DNA of 17,107 nucleotides, taken from positions 1-17,107 of the forward strand of contig DBBD01000127.1 in the NCBI GenBank assembly GCA_002292015.1. Direction: 5' to 3'. This stretch comes from Firmicutes bacterium UBA993. GTDB taxonomy: Bacteria; Bacillota; Dethiobacteria; DTU022. Below are positions 8,186 to 14,826 of this stretch, piece after piece. Both the position numbers and the translations under genes were made by a program. The number at the start of each line of letters is the position of its first letter. Positions within the stretch are counted from its first letter, which is position 1. The notes beneath the pieces were generated by a model, which saw nothing but the letters and a program-made list of their open reading frames with translations, had not been told where the DNA came from and ran no database searches.

Positions 8186-9232
8186 ATGGGCAGGAGAGCT
8201 TATGGTGGCTGGCCTAGATACGTTTCAGTAGAAGAAAAACGGCAAAAGGCGCAGAAAAAAATTAATAAACTTTTAAAAAGCGGGGCTGAATTAGATCCGG
8301 TGGAAATAGAGGGCCGCGCAATAGCCCGTACTTTCTGGGGCAAAAGCTGGTGTAAACACCTGGAATCTTTCAGCGATTATGCCAACCGACTGCCCCGGGG
8401 GCGCTCGTATGTTAGCGGTGGTCTGGTTTGTCATCTGGCCATCGAGGAGTGCCGTATTTCAGCCCTTGTTAGCGGTAGCAAGCTTTACACAGTAGAAATT
8501 AAGATCACAAAGCTGCCGGAGGGTAAATGGGTAAAACTGAAAAAACAGTGCACCGGCAGGATTGGAACCCTCTTGGAATTGCTGCAGGGCAAATTATCCG
8601 ATCAGCTTATGACTGTGGTCACCGACAGGGATAACGGTATATTTCCATTACCGGATGAGATTAAATTTAATTGCGATTGTCCCGATTGGGCTGATATGTG
8701 CAAGCATGTGGCGGCAACCCTCTATGGGGTGGGAAGAAGGCTGGATGAAAAACCCGAATTGTTGTTTATTTTAAGAGGCGTTGACCAAGATGAATTAATA
8801 TCTGAAGGTACAAAAGGAGCGATGAGCGGTGAGATAAGCGGTGGGAAAGGCAAGAGAAGCACAAGGCGTAAAGTAAGCGTCGAACAACTAGAAACTCTGT
8901 TCGGTATTACATTAAGCGAAACCGAAACAGTTTCGGAAGATGGCAGCGTCGGAGGTGGAGGTATAAGCAGCAGCTGCCGAGAAGTCACATGCGGGGATAA
9001 TGCTTTTCCTGAGCTTGTTGACGGCATTATCACAGGCAAAGCGGTGGCCGCCCTAAGAGAGTCGCTCGGCTTATCGCAAAAAGAATTTGCCTCACTGCTC
9101 AAGGTTAGCGTGGTTACAGTAAACAACTGGGAAAAGAAACACTGTTCGCTAAAGCTCCAGGGCAAAAACAGGAAAGCCTTCTTAGAAGTTGCCGCACGCG
9201 CCCGGTGTAATGGTGCGACGTTGCCCAAATGA
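8186..9232 (+). CDS. SWIM zinc-finger protein with C-terminal helix-turn-helix
   Basis: This 348-residue protein has a SWIM-type zinc finger, CDCPDWADMCKH, with ligands C163, C165, C172 and H174 in the C-x-C-xn-C-x-H pattern. The family binds DNA or proteins and in bacteria commonly sits beside SNF2 ATPases, as here. The N-terminus (about 1-35) is basic and contains GGWPRYVSVEEKR. After a Ser/Gly/Lys-rich linker (about 210-285), residues 287-320 form a Cro/XRE-like HTH: ALRESLGLSQKEFASLLKV then SVVTVNNWEKK. Such an HTH is usual in repressors and antitoxins, so its fusion to SWIM suggests sequence-specific DNA binding or self-regulation (inference). ATG at 8186 is preceded by a purine-rich GGAGGGGG. 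It probably partners the SNF2 protein. No catalytic domain is visible. Confidence 0.9.
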   Translation: MGRRAYGGWPRYVSVEEKRQKAQKKINKLLKSGAELDPVEIEGRAIARTFWGKSWCKHLESFSDYANRLPRGRSYVSGGLVCHLAIEECRISALVSGSKLYTVEIKITKLPEGKWVKLKKQCTGRIGTLLELLQGKLSDQLMTVVTDRDNGIFPLPDEIKFNCDCPDWADMCKHVAATLYGVGRRLDEKPELLFILRGVDQDELISEGTKGAMSGEISGGKGKRSTRRKVSVEQLETLFGITLSETETVSEDGSVGGGGISSSCREVTCGDNAFPELVDGIITGKAVAALRESLGLSQKEFASLLKVSVVTVNNWEKKHCSLKLQGKNRKAFLEVAARARCNGATLPK

Positions 9233-9244
9233 AAGGGAAAGAAT

Positions 9245-9342
9245 ATATTGAGGTCAGGTCTACACGACACTATCACTTTATCGCACGATTTGCTCTCAGG
9301 TCTAACTAAAATATCTTATATTTCAAGACCTGACCCCAATAT
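9245..9342. mobile_element. MITE-like 98-bp inverted-repeat element
   Basis: The ends form a 17-bp inverted repeat, ATATTGAGGTCAGGTCT (9245-9261) against the complement of 9326-9342, with one mismatch. A third copy of TCAGGTCTA lies at 9296-9304, so the right half alone folds into a strong hairpin: TCAGGTCT (9296-9303) with AGACCTGA (9326-9333), and inside it AAATAT (9309-9314) with ATATTT (9318-9323) around CTT. There is no coding capacity. The subterminal hairpin recalls non-autonomous relatives of Y1-transposase (IS200 or REP-associated) elements, but the assignment is from memory of such ends and no transposase is present. It ends 30 bp before the dat start. Confidence 0.6.
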
Positions 9343-9371
9343 CGGATAGTTTGATGAACGGAGTTGGGAAA

Positions 9372-10238
9372 ATGCAGAATCCGGCTTGGATCGACGGTGT
9401 TGTTGTGGAGCTGTCTTCGGCAAAGGTATCGCTTGAAGATCGAGCTTACCTTTTTGGAGACGGGATTTACGAAGTTGTCCGGTTTTACGATCGCTACCTA
9501 TTTTTTCTCGCTGCCCACCTTGACCGCCTAGAAAACAGTGCAAGGGCTATCAGGCTTCTTTTACCTTATCGGAAAGAAGAGATAACGACAGTTGCGAATG
9601 AGCTTATTAATAAGAGCGGCTTTGAAAACGGCTATCTCTATTTGCAGGTGACCAGGGGCAGCGCTATGCGCGATCACCTGTTTCCGGAAAGCACTGCACC
9701 CTCGATGATCATGTATGTGCGGGAAATGCCGCCCCTGGCTCCTCTTGAGCAGGTTAAACCGTTCCATTTAGTTGCGCTGCCGGACGAGCGGTGGCTTAAT
9801 TGTCACATCAAGACAGTTAACCTGCTACCGAATCTGCTGGCACGACAGAGAGCCTTTGAATCCGGGGCCGCAGAAGCGGTTCTTTACCGTCCGGGGGGGA
9901 TTGTGACCGAGGGCACCCGCTCCAATATTTTTGCCGTTATTGAAGGGGTGGTCAGGACCCACCCCGCTACAAATCTGATTCTACCGGGAATCAGTCGGCA
10001 GATAGTACTCGACATCCTGGTTGAACAGGGGTTGTTATTTAATGAAGTAGCCTTTACTCTGGAGGAATTGCAAAAAGCGACCGAACTTTGGGTTACCTCG
10101 ACCAATATGGAGGTAAATCCGGCGCGCAGCGTTGATTCACTTATCCTTCCTGAACCGCTGCCCGGACCGGTCTGCCTGAAGCTGATGAAAGAGTTTCGTA
10201 TCCGGGTTGCTGCAAACCGCAACCGGATGGAAAAATAA
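9372..10238 (+). CDS. dat: D-amino-acid transaminase (class IV PLP aminotransferase)
   Basis: This fold-type IV PLP enzyme interconverts D-alanine and 2-oxoglutarate with pyruvate and D-glutamate, supplying D-amino acids for peptidoglycan or catabolism. The 288-residue length fits the family. Hallmarks in order are DRAYLFGDGIYEVVRFY, HLDRL, QVTRGSAMRDH (the R-x-H pair of D-specific enzymes), HIKTVNLLPN with the Schiff-base lysine K147, VTEGTRSN with E180 facing the pyridine nitrogen, and THPATNLILPGISR. The R-x-H and THPA-LIL-GI-R motifs favour D-amino-acid over branched-chain transaminase. The start is ATG at 9372, with GGAG 8 bases before it; the upstream TTG (9351) and ATG (9354) lack such a site. 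The gene follows the MITE-like element and ends at a strong terminator, so it is probably transcribed alone or from a promoter near the element. Confidence 0.9.
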   Translation: MQNPAWIDGVVVELSSAKVSLEDRAYLFGDGIYEVVRFYDRYLFFLAAHLDRLENSARAIRLLLPYRKEEITTVANELINKSGFENGYLYLQVTRGSAMRDHLFPESTAPSMIMYVREMPPLAPLEQVKPFHLVALPDERWLNCHIKTVNLLPNLLARQRAFESGAAEAVLYRPGGIVTEGTRSNIFAVIEGVVRTHPATNLILPGISRQIVLDILVEQGLLFNEVAFTLEELQKATELWVTSTNMEVNPARSVDSLILPEPLPGPVCLKLMKEFRIRVAANRNRMEK

Positions 10239-10242
10239 GAAT

Positions 10243-10268
10243 GAAGCAGGTGCAAACCTGCTTCTTTT
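10243..10268 (+). terminator. Rho-independent terminator of dat
   Basis: A perfect 9-bp stem, GAAGCAGGT (10243-10251) and ACCTGCTTC (10256-10264), closes a GCAA tetraloop. It starts 4 bases after the dat stop and is followed by TTTT. The T-tract is short but the stem is strong. Confidence 0.85.
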
Positions 10269-10293
10269 AATATGAGAGGGAGGATGTTAGTTA

Positions 10294-11007
10294 ATGCAGC
10301 TAAAATTGCTCTGGGACATACAGGAAATTGATCTCTCCATTCGCGGGATCGAAGGAGATATTATAAATGCGCCGTTAAAAAGCGGGAGGCAGGAAAAAGC
10401 CGAAGCTCTTGATGCACTGAAAGTCGAGCGAGACGCAGATGAAGCCAATCTAAAAGCGAAACAGAAAAAATTGCGTGAACTTGAGATGAAAACCCAGAAA
10501 GCTATTGATGATCGCAAACAGCTTTATGAGAAGATGTATAGTGGCAAAGCTGTTAACGTCAAAGAGCTGGAACAGCAGCAGTACAGGCTTGACCAGCTTG
10601 ATTCTGAGCGGAAAATGCTAGAAGATCAGATCATAGACCTGCTGGAATCGATTGAAGAGCAAGAGGAGCAGCTTGGCTTTTTATGCAACCGCTTGAGCCG
10701 GGACCTAGCTGATCTGGAAAGTACTGAAGCAAACTTAGCCGCAGAGTTGGTTTTGCTGGAGGGAAAACTGGCTGAACTTGAAGGTAGACGTTTGATAAAA
10801 GCAAGTGAGATCGATTCAAAGTACCTGGAAAAATACCATATATTGGCTGAAAAACATCAAGGCCGGCCCCTGGCCCGGGTTGATAATAATATCTGCGGCG
10901 GTTGCCGTGTTTTCATTTCCGGAGCGCTCCGCGGTCGCCTTTACAATCCGGATGCGATGGTGTATTGTGAAAACTGCGGGCGGCTACTGGTTATTATTGA
11001 AGATTAG
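10294..11007 (+). CDS. Coiled-coil protein with C4-type zinc ribbon (COG1579 type)
   Basis: This 237-residue protein consists of a long charged antiparallel coiled coil (about 1-185, rich in E, K, Q and L, with heptads such as KELEQQQYRLDQLDSERKML) and a C-terminal C4 zinc ribbon: ICGGC with C201 and C204, and YCENCG with C225 and C228. This architecture is the zf-RING_7 family found across Bacillota and other bacteria; the Chlamydia homologue has been linked to secretion, but a general role is not settled. ATG at 10294 follows GGGAGG at 10 bases. It starts just after the dat terminator and is followed 51 bp on by a membrane protein gene with its own strong ribosome binding site, so it likely heads an operon. 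It has no signal peptide and should be cytoplasmic. Confidence 0.85.
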   Translation: MQLKLLWDIQEIDLSIRGIEGDIINAPLKSGRQEKAEALDALKVERDADEANLKAKQKKLRELEMKTQKAIDDRKQLYEKMYSGKAVNVKELEQQQYRLDQLDSERKMLEDQIIDLLESIEEQEEQLGFLCNRLSRDLADLESTEANLAAELVLLEGKLAELEGRRLIKASEIDSKYLEKYHILAEKHQGRPLARVDNNICGGCRVFISGALRGRLYNPDAMVYCENCGRLLVIIED

Positions 11008-11058
11008 CCGCGAATTTCCTTTTAGAAATAGAAAAATAAGGATTCGGAGGTATCTGTT

Positions 11059-11886
11059 TTGGCGAAAAGCAAACCAAGGGCAAGAGATTTAAAAAAACAG
11101 CGTTGGGCCGCCATAATCGCCGGAATTCTAGCGGTTGCCATGATAGTATCATTGGTTGGGGTTTATATTTCTCAGGCCTTAATGGGCAACCAGCAGCCCG
11201 ATTTGCCGGAACAACAAACCGCGCAACAACCGGAAGACTATCTTGCTTATTATCAGCAGCAGATAGAAAACCTTGAGCTTTACCTGGAAGAAAACGAACC
11301 GACAGAGGCTGTGCTTCTCGAACTGGCAGATAATTACCGTAACCTGATATATATCAGGCAGATGTTTTTTGATGATCAGGACGAATTGGACAAGGCAGTG
11401 TACAACCTGACTGCAGTCTATCATTCGCTTATTGAATTTGAACCGGAAAATCCGCGGTACCGGTTGGAATTGATCAATTTTTATCTGGGGATCGATCAAG
11501 ACAATGCTGCTACTGAGCAGATTGCAGTATTGCTGAGTAAGCTTCACAAGAAACCTGATCCGCTTTACCATCTTTCGCTTGTCGGAATATTAAATTCGGT
11601 CGGAGAGACTAAACCGGAGATTGGTGGGTTAGCCGCTACAGAAATCTTATGGTTGCAGAGCTATTTTAACGAGTTGCAGGCTGCCGGGACACTGAGTGGG
11701 CAGGATCGCCTTTATTACGCGGTATTGCTGGGTGAGTATCTGGAACAGCGGGAAGATGCTGAGGAACTGTTAGCTTTGATTCTAGAGCAAGAAGAAGAGG
11801 ATAGCCAGGTTTATCAGGATGCACTTAGTTACAGGAACTACCTGCTAGCCGCAGATGACGAAACTACTGAACCGGCTGCTCAGTAG
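11059..11886 (+). CDS. Membrane-anchored TPR-like protein
   Basis: This 275-residue protein has a basic N-terminus (AKSKPRARDLKKQR), one transmembrane helix (about residues 17-38, AAIIAGILAVAMIVSLVGVY) and a Gln/Pro-rich linker, followed by an acidic helical domain. Paired helices with Y, L and A spacing such as ELADNYRNLIYI and NPRYRLELINFYLGI suggest two to four degenerate TPR repeats, which usually mediate protein-protein contacts. By the positive-inside rule the repeat domain would lie outside the membrane. The start is TTG at 11059, with GGAGG (11046-11050) 8 bases upstream; no in-frame ATG fits. It follows the zinc-ribbon gene closely and precedes the tatC-like gene, so the three may be co-transcribed. 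No specific function is recognised. Confidence 0.8.
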   Translation: MAKSKPRARDLKKQRWAAIIAGILAVAMIVSLVGVYISQALMGNQQPDLPEQQTAQQPEDYLAYYQQQIENLELYLEENEPTEAVLLELADNYRNLIYIRQMFFDDQDELDKAVYNLTAVYHSLIEFEPENPRYRLELINFYLGIDQDNAATEQIAVLLSKLHKKPDPLYHLSLVGILNSVGETKPEIGGLAATEILWLQSYFNELQAAGTLSGQDRLYYAVLLGEYLEQREDAEELLALILEQEEEDSQVYQDALSYRNYLLAADDETTEPAAQ

Positions 11887-11891
11887 GGGCA

Positions 11892-11950
11892 GGTAAACGC
11901 AACGCAGCCGGTTGTAAGGTAAACGCAACGCAGCCGGTTGTAAGGTAAAC
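11892..11950 (+). repeat. Two perfect 26-bp tandem repeats plus 7-bp partial copy
   Basis: The unit begins GGTAAACGCAACGCAGCC and ends GGTTGTAA. It occurs at 11892-11917 and identically at 11918-11943, followed by GGTAAAC at 11944-11950 and a T5 run. The array fills most of the 95-bp gap between the TPR-like gene and the tatC-like gene. Each unit has a small CAAC/GTTG dyad. Perfect identity implies a recent duplication. Confidence 0.95.
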
Positions 11951-11981
11951 TTTTTGCTATCTGGTGAAGCTAAATGCTTAA

Positions 11982-12725
11982 GTGCCTATGGATCGGGAAA
12001 GGTTAATCCGCTTTTTTGAAGAACTGCGCAAGCGTTTGATCATTACCATTGTGCTGGTTTTTCTTTGTGCGATTGTCAGTTTCAACTTCAGCGATCAGGT
12101 CAGGCACCTGCTGCTGCTGCCGAGCCGGGGAGGCTACCTTGGCCTGGGAGCTGGGGATGTAGGCTTGCAACTGATCTTTCTTACTCCTTCTGAGGCCCTG
12201 CTGGCCAACCTAAAGCTAGCTTTTATTGCCAGTGCTCTGGTTACACTGCCGATTATCCTTTATCAGCTGGTAGCCCTGATTACAGCGGCGGCCGGGATGG
12301 CCAGGCGCTTGGCAGTTATTTTGCCGGTTGTTATGTACCTGCTCTTTGCTATAGGATTTTCATTTGCCTATTTCGTGGTCCTGCCTTTTGCCCTGAACTT
12401 TTTTATCGGCTTTGCATCGGTTGACTTGGTGCCAAACTTTAGTTATGCCCGCTACATTTCTTTTACCACTTCTTTTCTTTTCTCCTTTGGCCTTGTTTTT
12501 CAGCTACCTGTAGTATTTTGGTTTCTTGGCAGCATTGAACTTGTCAATACTGCATTTTTAAGACGCAGCAGAAAATATGCTCTCCTGATCATTGTTATTA
12601 TTTCTGCTATCCTTACTCCCCCCGATGTTTTTTCCCAGATTCTGATGGCCATACCCCTGATGTTTCTTTATGAACTGGGAATAATCATGGTATATCTGGC
12701 TAATCGTAAAAAGAAGCCTGCTTAA
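11982..12725 (+). CDS. tatC: TatC-family membrane protein, divergent
   Basis: This is a 247-residue, six-helix protein of the TatC family, the signal-peptide receptor of the twin-arginine translocase that exports folded proteins. Visible family features are FFEELRKRL at the N-terminus (E14 matches E. coli E15), TPSEALLANLKLAF, LPIILYQ, FSFAYFVVLPFAL, and the well-conserved LTPPDVFSQILMAIPLMFLYELG (split at 211-221 and 222-233). The first cytoplasmic loop is unusual: where E. coli has AFIAPALYKHERR, this protein has ALITAAAGMARR. F94 is thus replaced by L99 and E103 is absent, both important for twin-arginine binding. No tatA/B lies in the window. GTG at 11982 has only a weak site (GGTGAAG, 12 bases upstream); ATG at 11988 is possible. 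The family is secure; export competence is open. Confidence 0.88.
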   Translation: MPMDRERLIRFFEELRKRLIITIVLVFLCAIVSFNFSDQVRHLLLLPSRGGYLGLGAGDVGLQLIFLTPSEALLANLKLAFIASALVTLPIILYQLVALITAAAGMARRLAVILPVVMYLLFAIGFSFAYFVVLPFALNFFIGFASVDLVPNFSYARYISFTTSFLFSFGLVFQLPVVFWFLGSIELVNTAFLRRSRKYALLIIVIISAILTPPDVFSQILMAIPLMFLYELGIIMVYLANRKKKPA

Positions 12726-12835
12726 GAAGCTGCCGGCGAAGTCGAATAAAGTCTTTACATAAAATATAAACAGTTATCTGCTACATAATCTCCCGAAACA
12801 AACCGTGTTTTCATCCGGCGGTGCAGGGGAAATTA

Positions 12836-12864
12836 TTGTTTTTGTAGAAGTAAACCATTAAGAT
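12836..12864 (+). promoter_or_regulatory. Candidate promoter for the MORN protein gene
   Basis: TTGTTT (12836-12841) and TAAGAT (12859-12864) are 17 bp apart, placing a start near 12871, just upstream of AAAGG (12874-12878) and the ATG at 12892. Both hexamers match consensus only partly, so this is a candidate only. Confidence 0.35.
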
Positions 12865-12891
12865 AGCAAGCAGAAAGGCAGATTACTCAGT

Positions 12892-14211
12892 ATGAAAATT
12901 TCCGGAGAGGGAGAATACCGAGGTGATACCCGTAATAAAAAACCGCATGGCCGGGGCACAGTAACCTGGCCAGACGGCAGTCGCTATAGCGGTGATTGGG
13001 AAAACGGGTTTTTTAACGGCGTTGGTGTCTTCACCTGGACTAACGGCGACAAATATGAGGGTGGCTGGAAAGAAGACCTAATGCATGGGCAGGGAACTTA
13101 CTACTTTGCGGACGGTCGAAAGTATACCGGTTCCTGGCGCGAGGACCAAATGCATGGCCAAGGCAATTACTATTGGCCGGGTGGTGAAAAATTCCAGGGC
13201 TATATTAAGAATGGTTTATATAACGGGCGTGGCATCTACCATTGGTCCGATGGTCGTCTTTTTAAAGGATGCTGGAAAAGATCATTGCGCAACGGTCAGG
13301 GTTACATGAGCTGGCCTGACGGCAGAACTTATCAAGGTAATTGGGAAAATGATCAAAAACAGGGTGCAGGAACGCAAACCTGGCCCGATGGCTGTAAGTA
13401 TACAGGACAGTGGGCAGAAAATAAGATGGATGGCCGGGGCACCTTTTTTTTTGCCGACGGTTCCCGTTTTGAAGGATTATTTTCAGATGGCAAATTTACA
13501 GCCAAAGGGATTTTCTTTTTTGCCGATGGCTCTAAATACAGTGGTCCTCTGCAAGAAGGAAGGCCGCATGGCAAAGGCCGTGCTATCCATTCTGACGGGC
13601 GGGTTACAAATGCGTACTTTGAAGGCAGCAATCATGTTGGCCCGGGTTACCTAAACTACCCCAATGGCACACATTTTAAAGGTGAACTTAAGGGCAATCA
13701 ACCGCACGGGAAAGGCCTGCTAAAATTTGCTGACGGCTCCTGTTTCGAAGGGATTTTTTTCAACGGTGTGGCGACTGGTGGCGGAAAATTTTTGCCGGCG
13801 GACGGATCTACCTACGACGGCGATCTACTTCACGGGTTGCCTCACGGTTTAGGACGCCTTGAGCGAGCCGATGGCACAGTTGTCAATGGAACATGGGAGA
13901 AAGGGTCCCTGACTGGTTTCGTTCGGATAACTTTCAAACCGCTCGGCAGTTATGAAGGAGAGCAAAAAGATGGGGTCTTTCACGGTTGGGGCCGGCGCAT
14001 CTGGGCCAGCGGCTTTACCTATAGCGGGCGCTGGAAAAAAGGCAAACGCTACGGTTACGGTAACCTGGTTAATCCCACGGGCGAACGTTACAGCGGTGGT
14101 TGGTTACAGGACCGCCGTCATGGTCAGGCAATTATACAGGGTCCGGGAAAGTCGCAAAAAAGCGGATTTTGGCTTTTTGGCCTGGGCCCATTTAGGTTTA
14201 AAGCGCAATAA
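12892..14211 (+). CDS. All-MORN-repeat protein (18 tandem 23-residue repeats)
   Basis: This 439-residue protein is almost entirely MORN repeats. Eight leader residues (MKISGEGE) are followed by 18 contiguous units of exactly 23 residues (9-422) and a 17-residue degenerate tail; 8 + 414 + 17 equals the full length, so there are no insertions. The unit pattern is Y/F-x-G-x-W, then H-G-x-G near position 11-14, and a D-G near 20-21, e.g. YTGSWREDQMHGQG. Units 1-8 are most regular; 9-15 are more degenerate, with FFFADGS-type strands. MORN repeats form beta-hairpin solenoids that act as scaffolds or bind lipid or protein. There is no signal peptide, membrane segment or fused enzyme domain, so it should be cytoplasmic. 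AAAGG lies 13 bases before the ATG. The 166-bp gap before it suggests its own transcription. The role is unknown. Confidence 0.92.
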   Translation: MKISGEGEYRGDTRNKKPHGRGTVTWPDGSRYSGDWENGFFNGVGVFTWTNGDKYEGGWKEDLMHGQGTYYFADGRKYTGSWREDQMHGQGNYYWPGGEKFQGYIKNGLYNGRGIYHWSDGRLFKGCWKRSLRNGQGYMSWPDGRTYQGNWENDQKQGAGTQTWPDGCKYTGQWAENKMDGRGTFFFADGSRFEGLFSDGKFTAKGIFFFADGSKYSGPLQEGRPHGKGRAIHSDGRVTNAYFEGSNHVGPGYLNYPNGTHFKGELKGNQPHGKGLLKFADGSCFEGIFFNGVATGGGKFLPADGSTYDGDLLHGLPHGLGRLERADGTVVNGTWEKGSLTGFVRITFKPLGSYEGEQKDGVFHGWGRRIWASGFTYSGRWKKGKRYGYGNLVNPTGERYSGGWLQDRRHGQAIIQGPGKSQKSGFWLFGLGPFRFKAQ

Positions 14212-14273
14212 CCTGATGGCCATGTCTGGTTGCGGCTGGACTTAATCGCGAAAAAGGGAGGAAATTAGTTGTA

Positions 14274-14762
14274 ATGATCGCAGAAAATGAACAAAAATTG
14301 TACGACCTTCTTCAGGAGCTGGACATCATCTACACCCGTCACGAACATCCTCCGGTTTACACGGTGGAAGAGGCAAAGCAGTACTGGCAGGGGATCGAGG
14401 GAGTCCATGCCAAGAATCTGTTCTTGCGTAACAATAAGGGTACCCAGCACTATCTGGTCGTCCTCGAAGAATCAAAAACTGCTGATTTGGCGGGACTTTC
14501 CATGAAACTGGCAGCCGGCAAACTCAGCTTTGCCTCCGAGCGCCGGTTGATGGAGCATTTAGGTCTTGAGACCGGGGCTGTATCGCCATTTGGCCTGGTT
14601 AATGATACACAGAAAGTGGTTAAAGTGGTGCTCGATCGTGATCTGACCAAAGCGGAGCTGGTTAACTTTCATCCCAATGTTAATACGGCAACGATCACTC
14701 TTGCATATGGTGACTTCGAAAAATTTCTTAGCTACTGCGGCAACGAAATTCTTAAAATTTAG
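14274..14762 (+). CDS. PrdX/ProXp-type aminoacyl-tRNA editing deacylase
   Basis: This 162-residue YbaK/ProXp superfamily protein would hydrolyse misacylated tRNA in trans, most likely Ala-tRNA(Pro). Diagnostic segments are RHEHPPVYTVEEA (22-34), AKNLFLR with K47 as the conserved lysine of the active site, KLSFASERRL, GAVSPFGLVND (101-111) and NFHPNVNTATI (131-141). These match the PrdX/ProXp-ala branch better than the YbaK Cys-tRNA(Pro) branch. It is a free-standing single-domain protein of normal size. ATG at 14274 is 12 bases after GGGAGG. It starts 62 bp after the MORN gene stop and may be read through from it, while the sigma-54 activator gene begins 64 bp downstream. PrdX genes in amino-acid-fermenting Clostridia can lie near proline reductase genes, but none are seen here. 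Confidence 0.85.
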   Translation: MIAENEQKLYDLLQELDIIYTRHEHPPVYTVEEAKQYWQGIEGVHAKNLFLRNNKGTQHYLVVLEESKTADLAGLSMKLAAGKLSFASERRLMEHLGLETGAVSPFGLVNDTQKVVKVVLDRDLTKAELVNFHPNVNTATITLAYGDFEKFLSYCGNEILKI

Positions 14763-14826
14763 CTGGCTTGATACATTCTAAATCGTTTTGAATGTTAAAT
14801 ATTTTCGCCAAAAAGGAGCACAGCCT

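Noticed and set aside
13353..13654. Alternative frames of about 100 codons on both strands inside the MORN gene
   Set aside because: These are shadows of the 69-bp repeat period. The main frame has 18 phased MORN units and a start with a ribosome binding site.
12892..14211. CRISPR-like array suspected from regular spacing in the MORN gene
   Set aside because: The 69-bp period is coding and the DNA units are divergent, with no direct-repeat/unique-spacer structure. No CRISPR array is seen anywhere in the window.
14788..14826. TTG at 14788 as the start of the sigma-54 activator
   Set aside because: It has no upstream ribosome binding site, while GTG at 14827 has AAAAGGAG at 8 bases.
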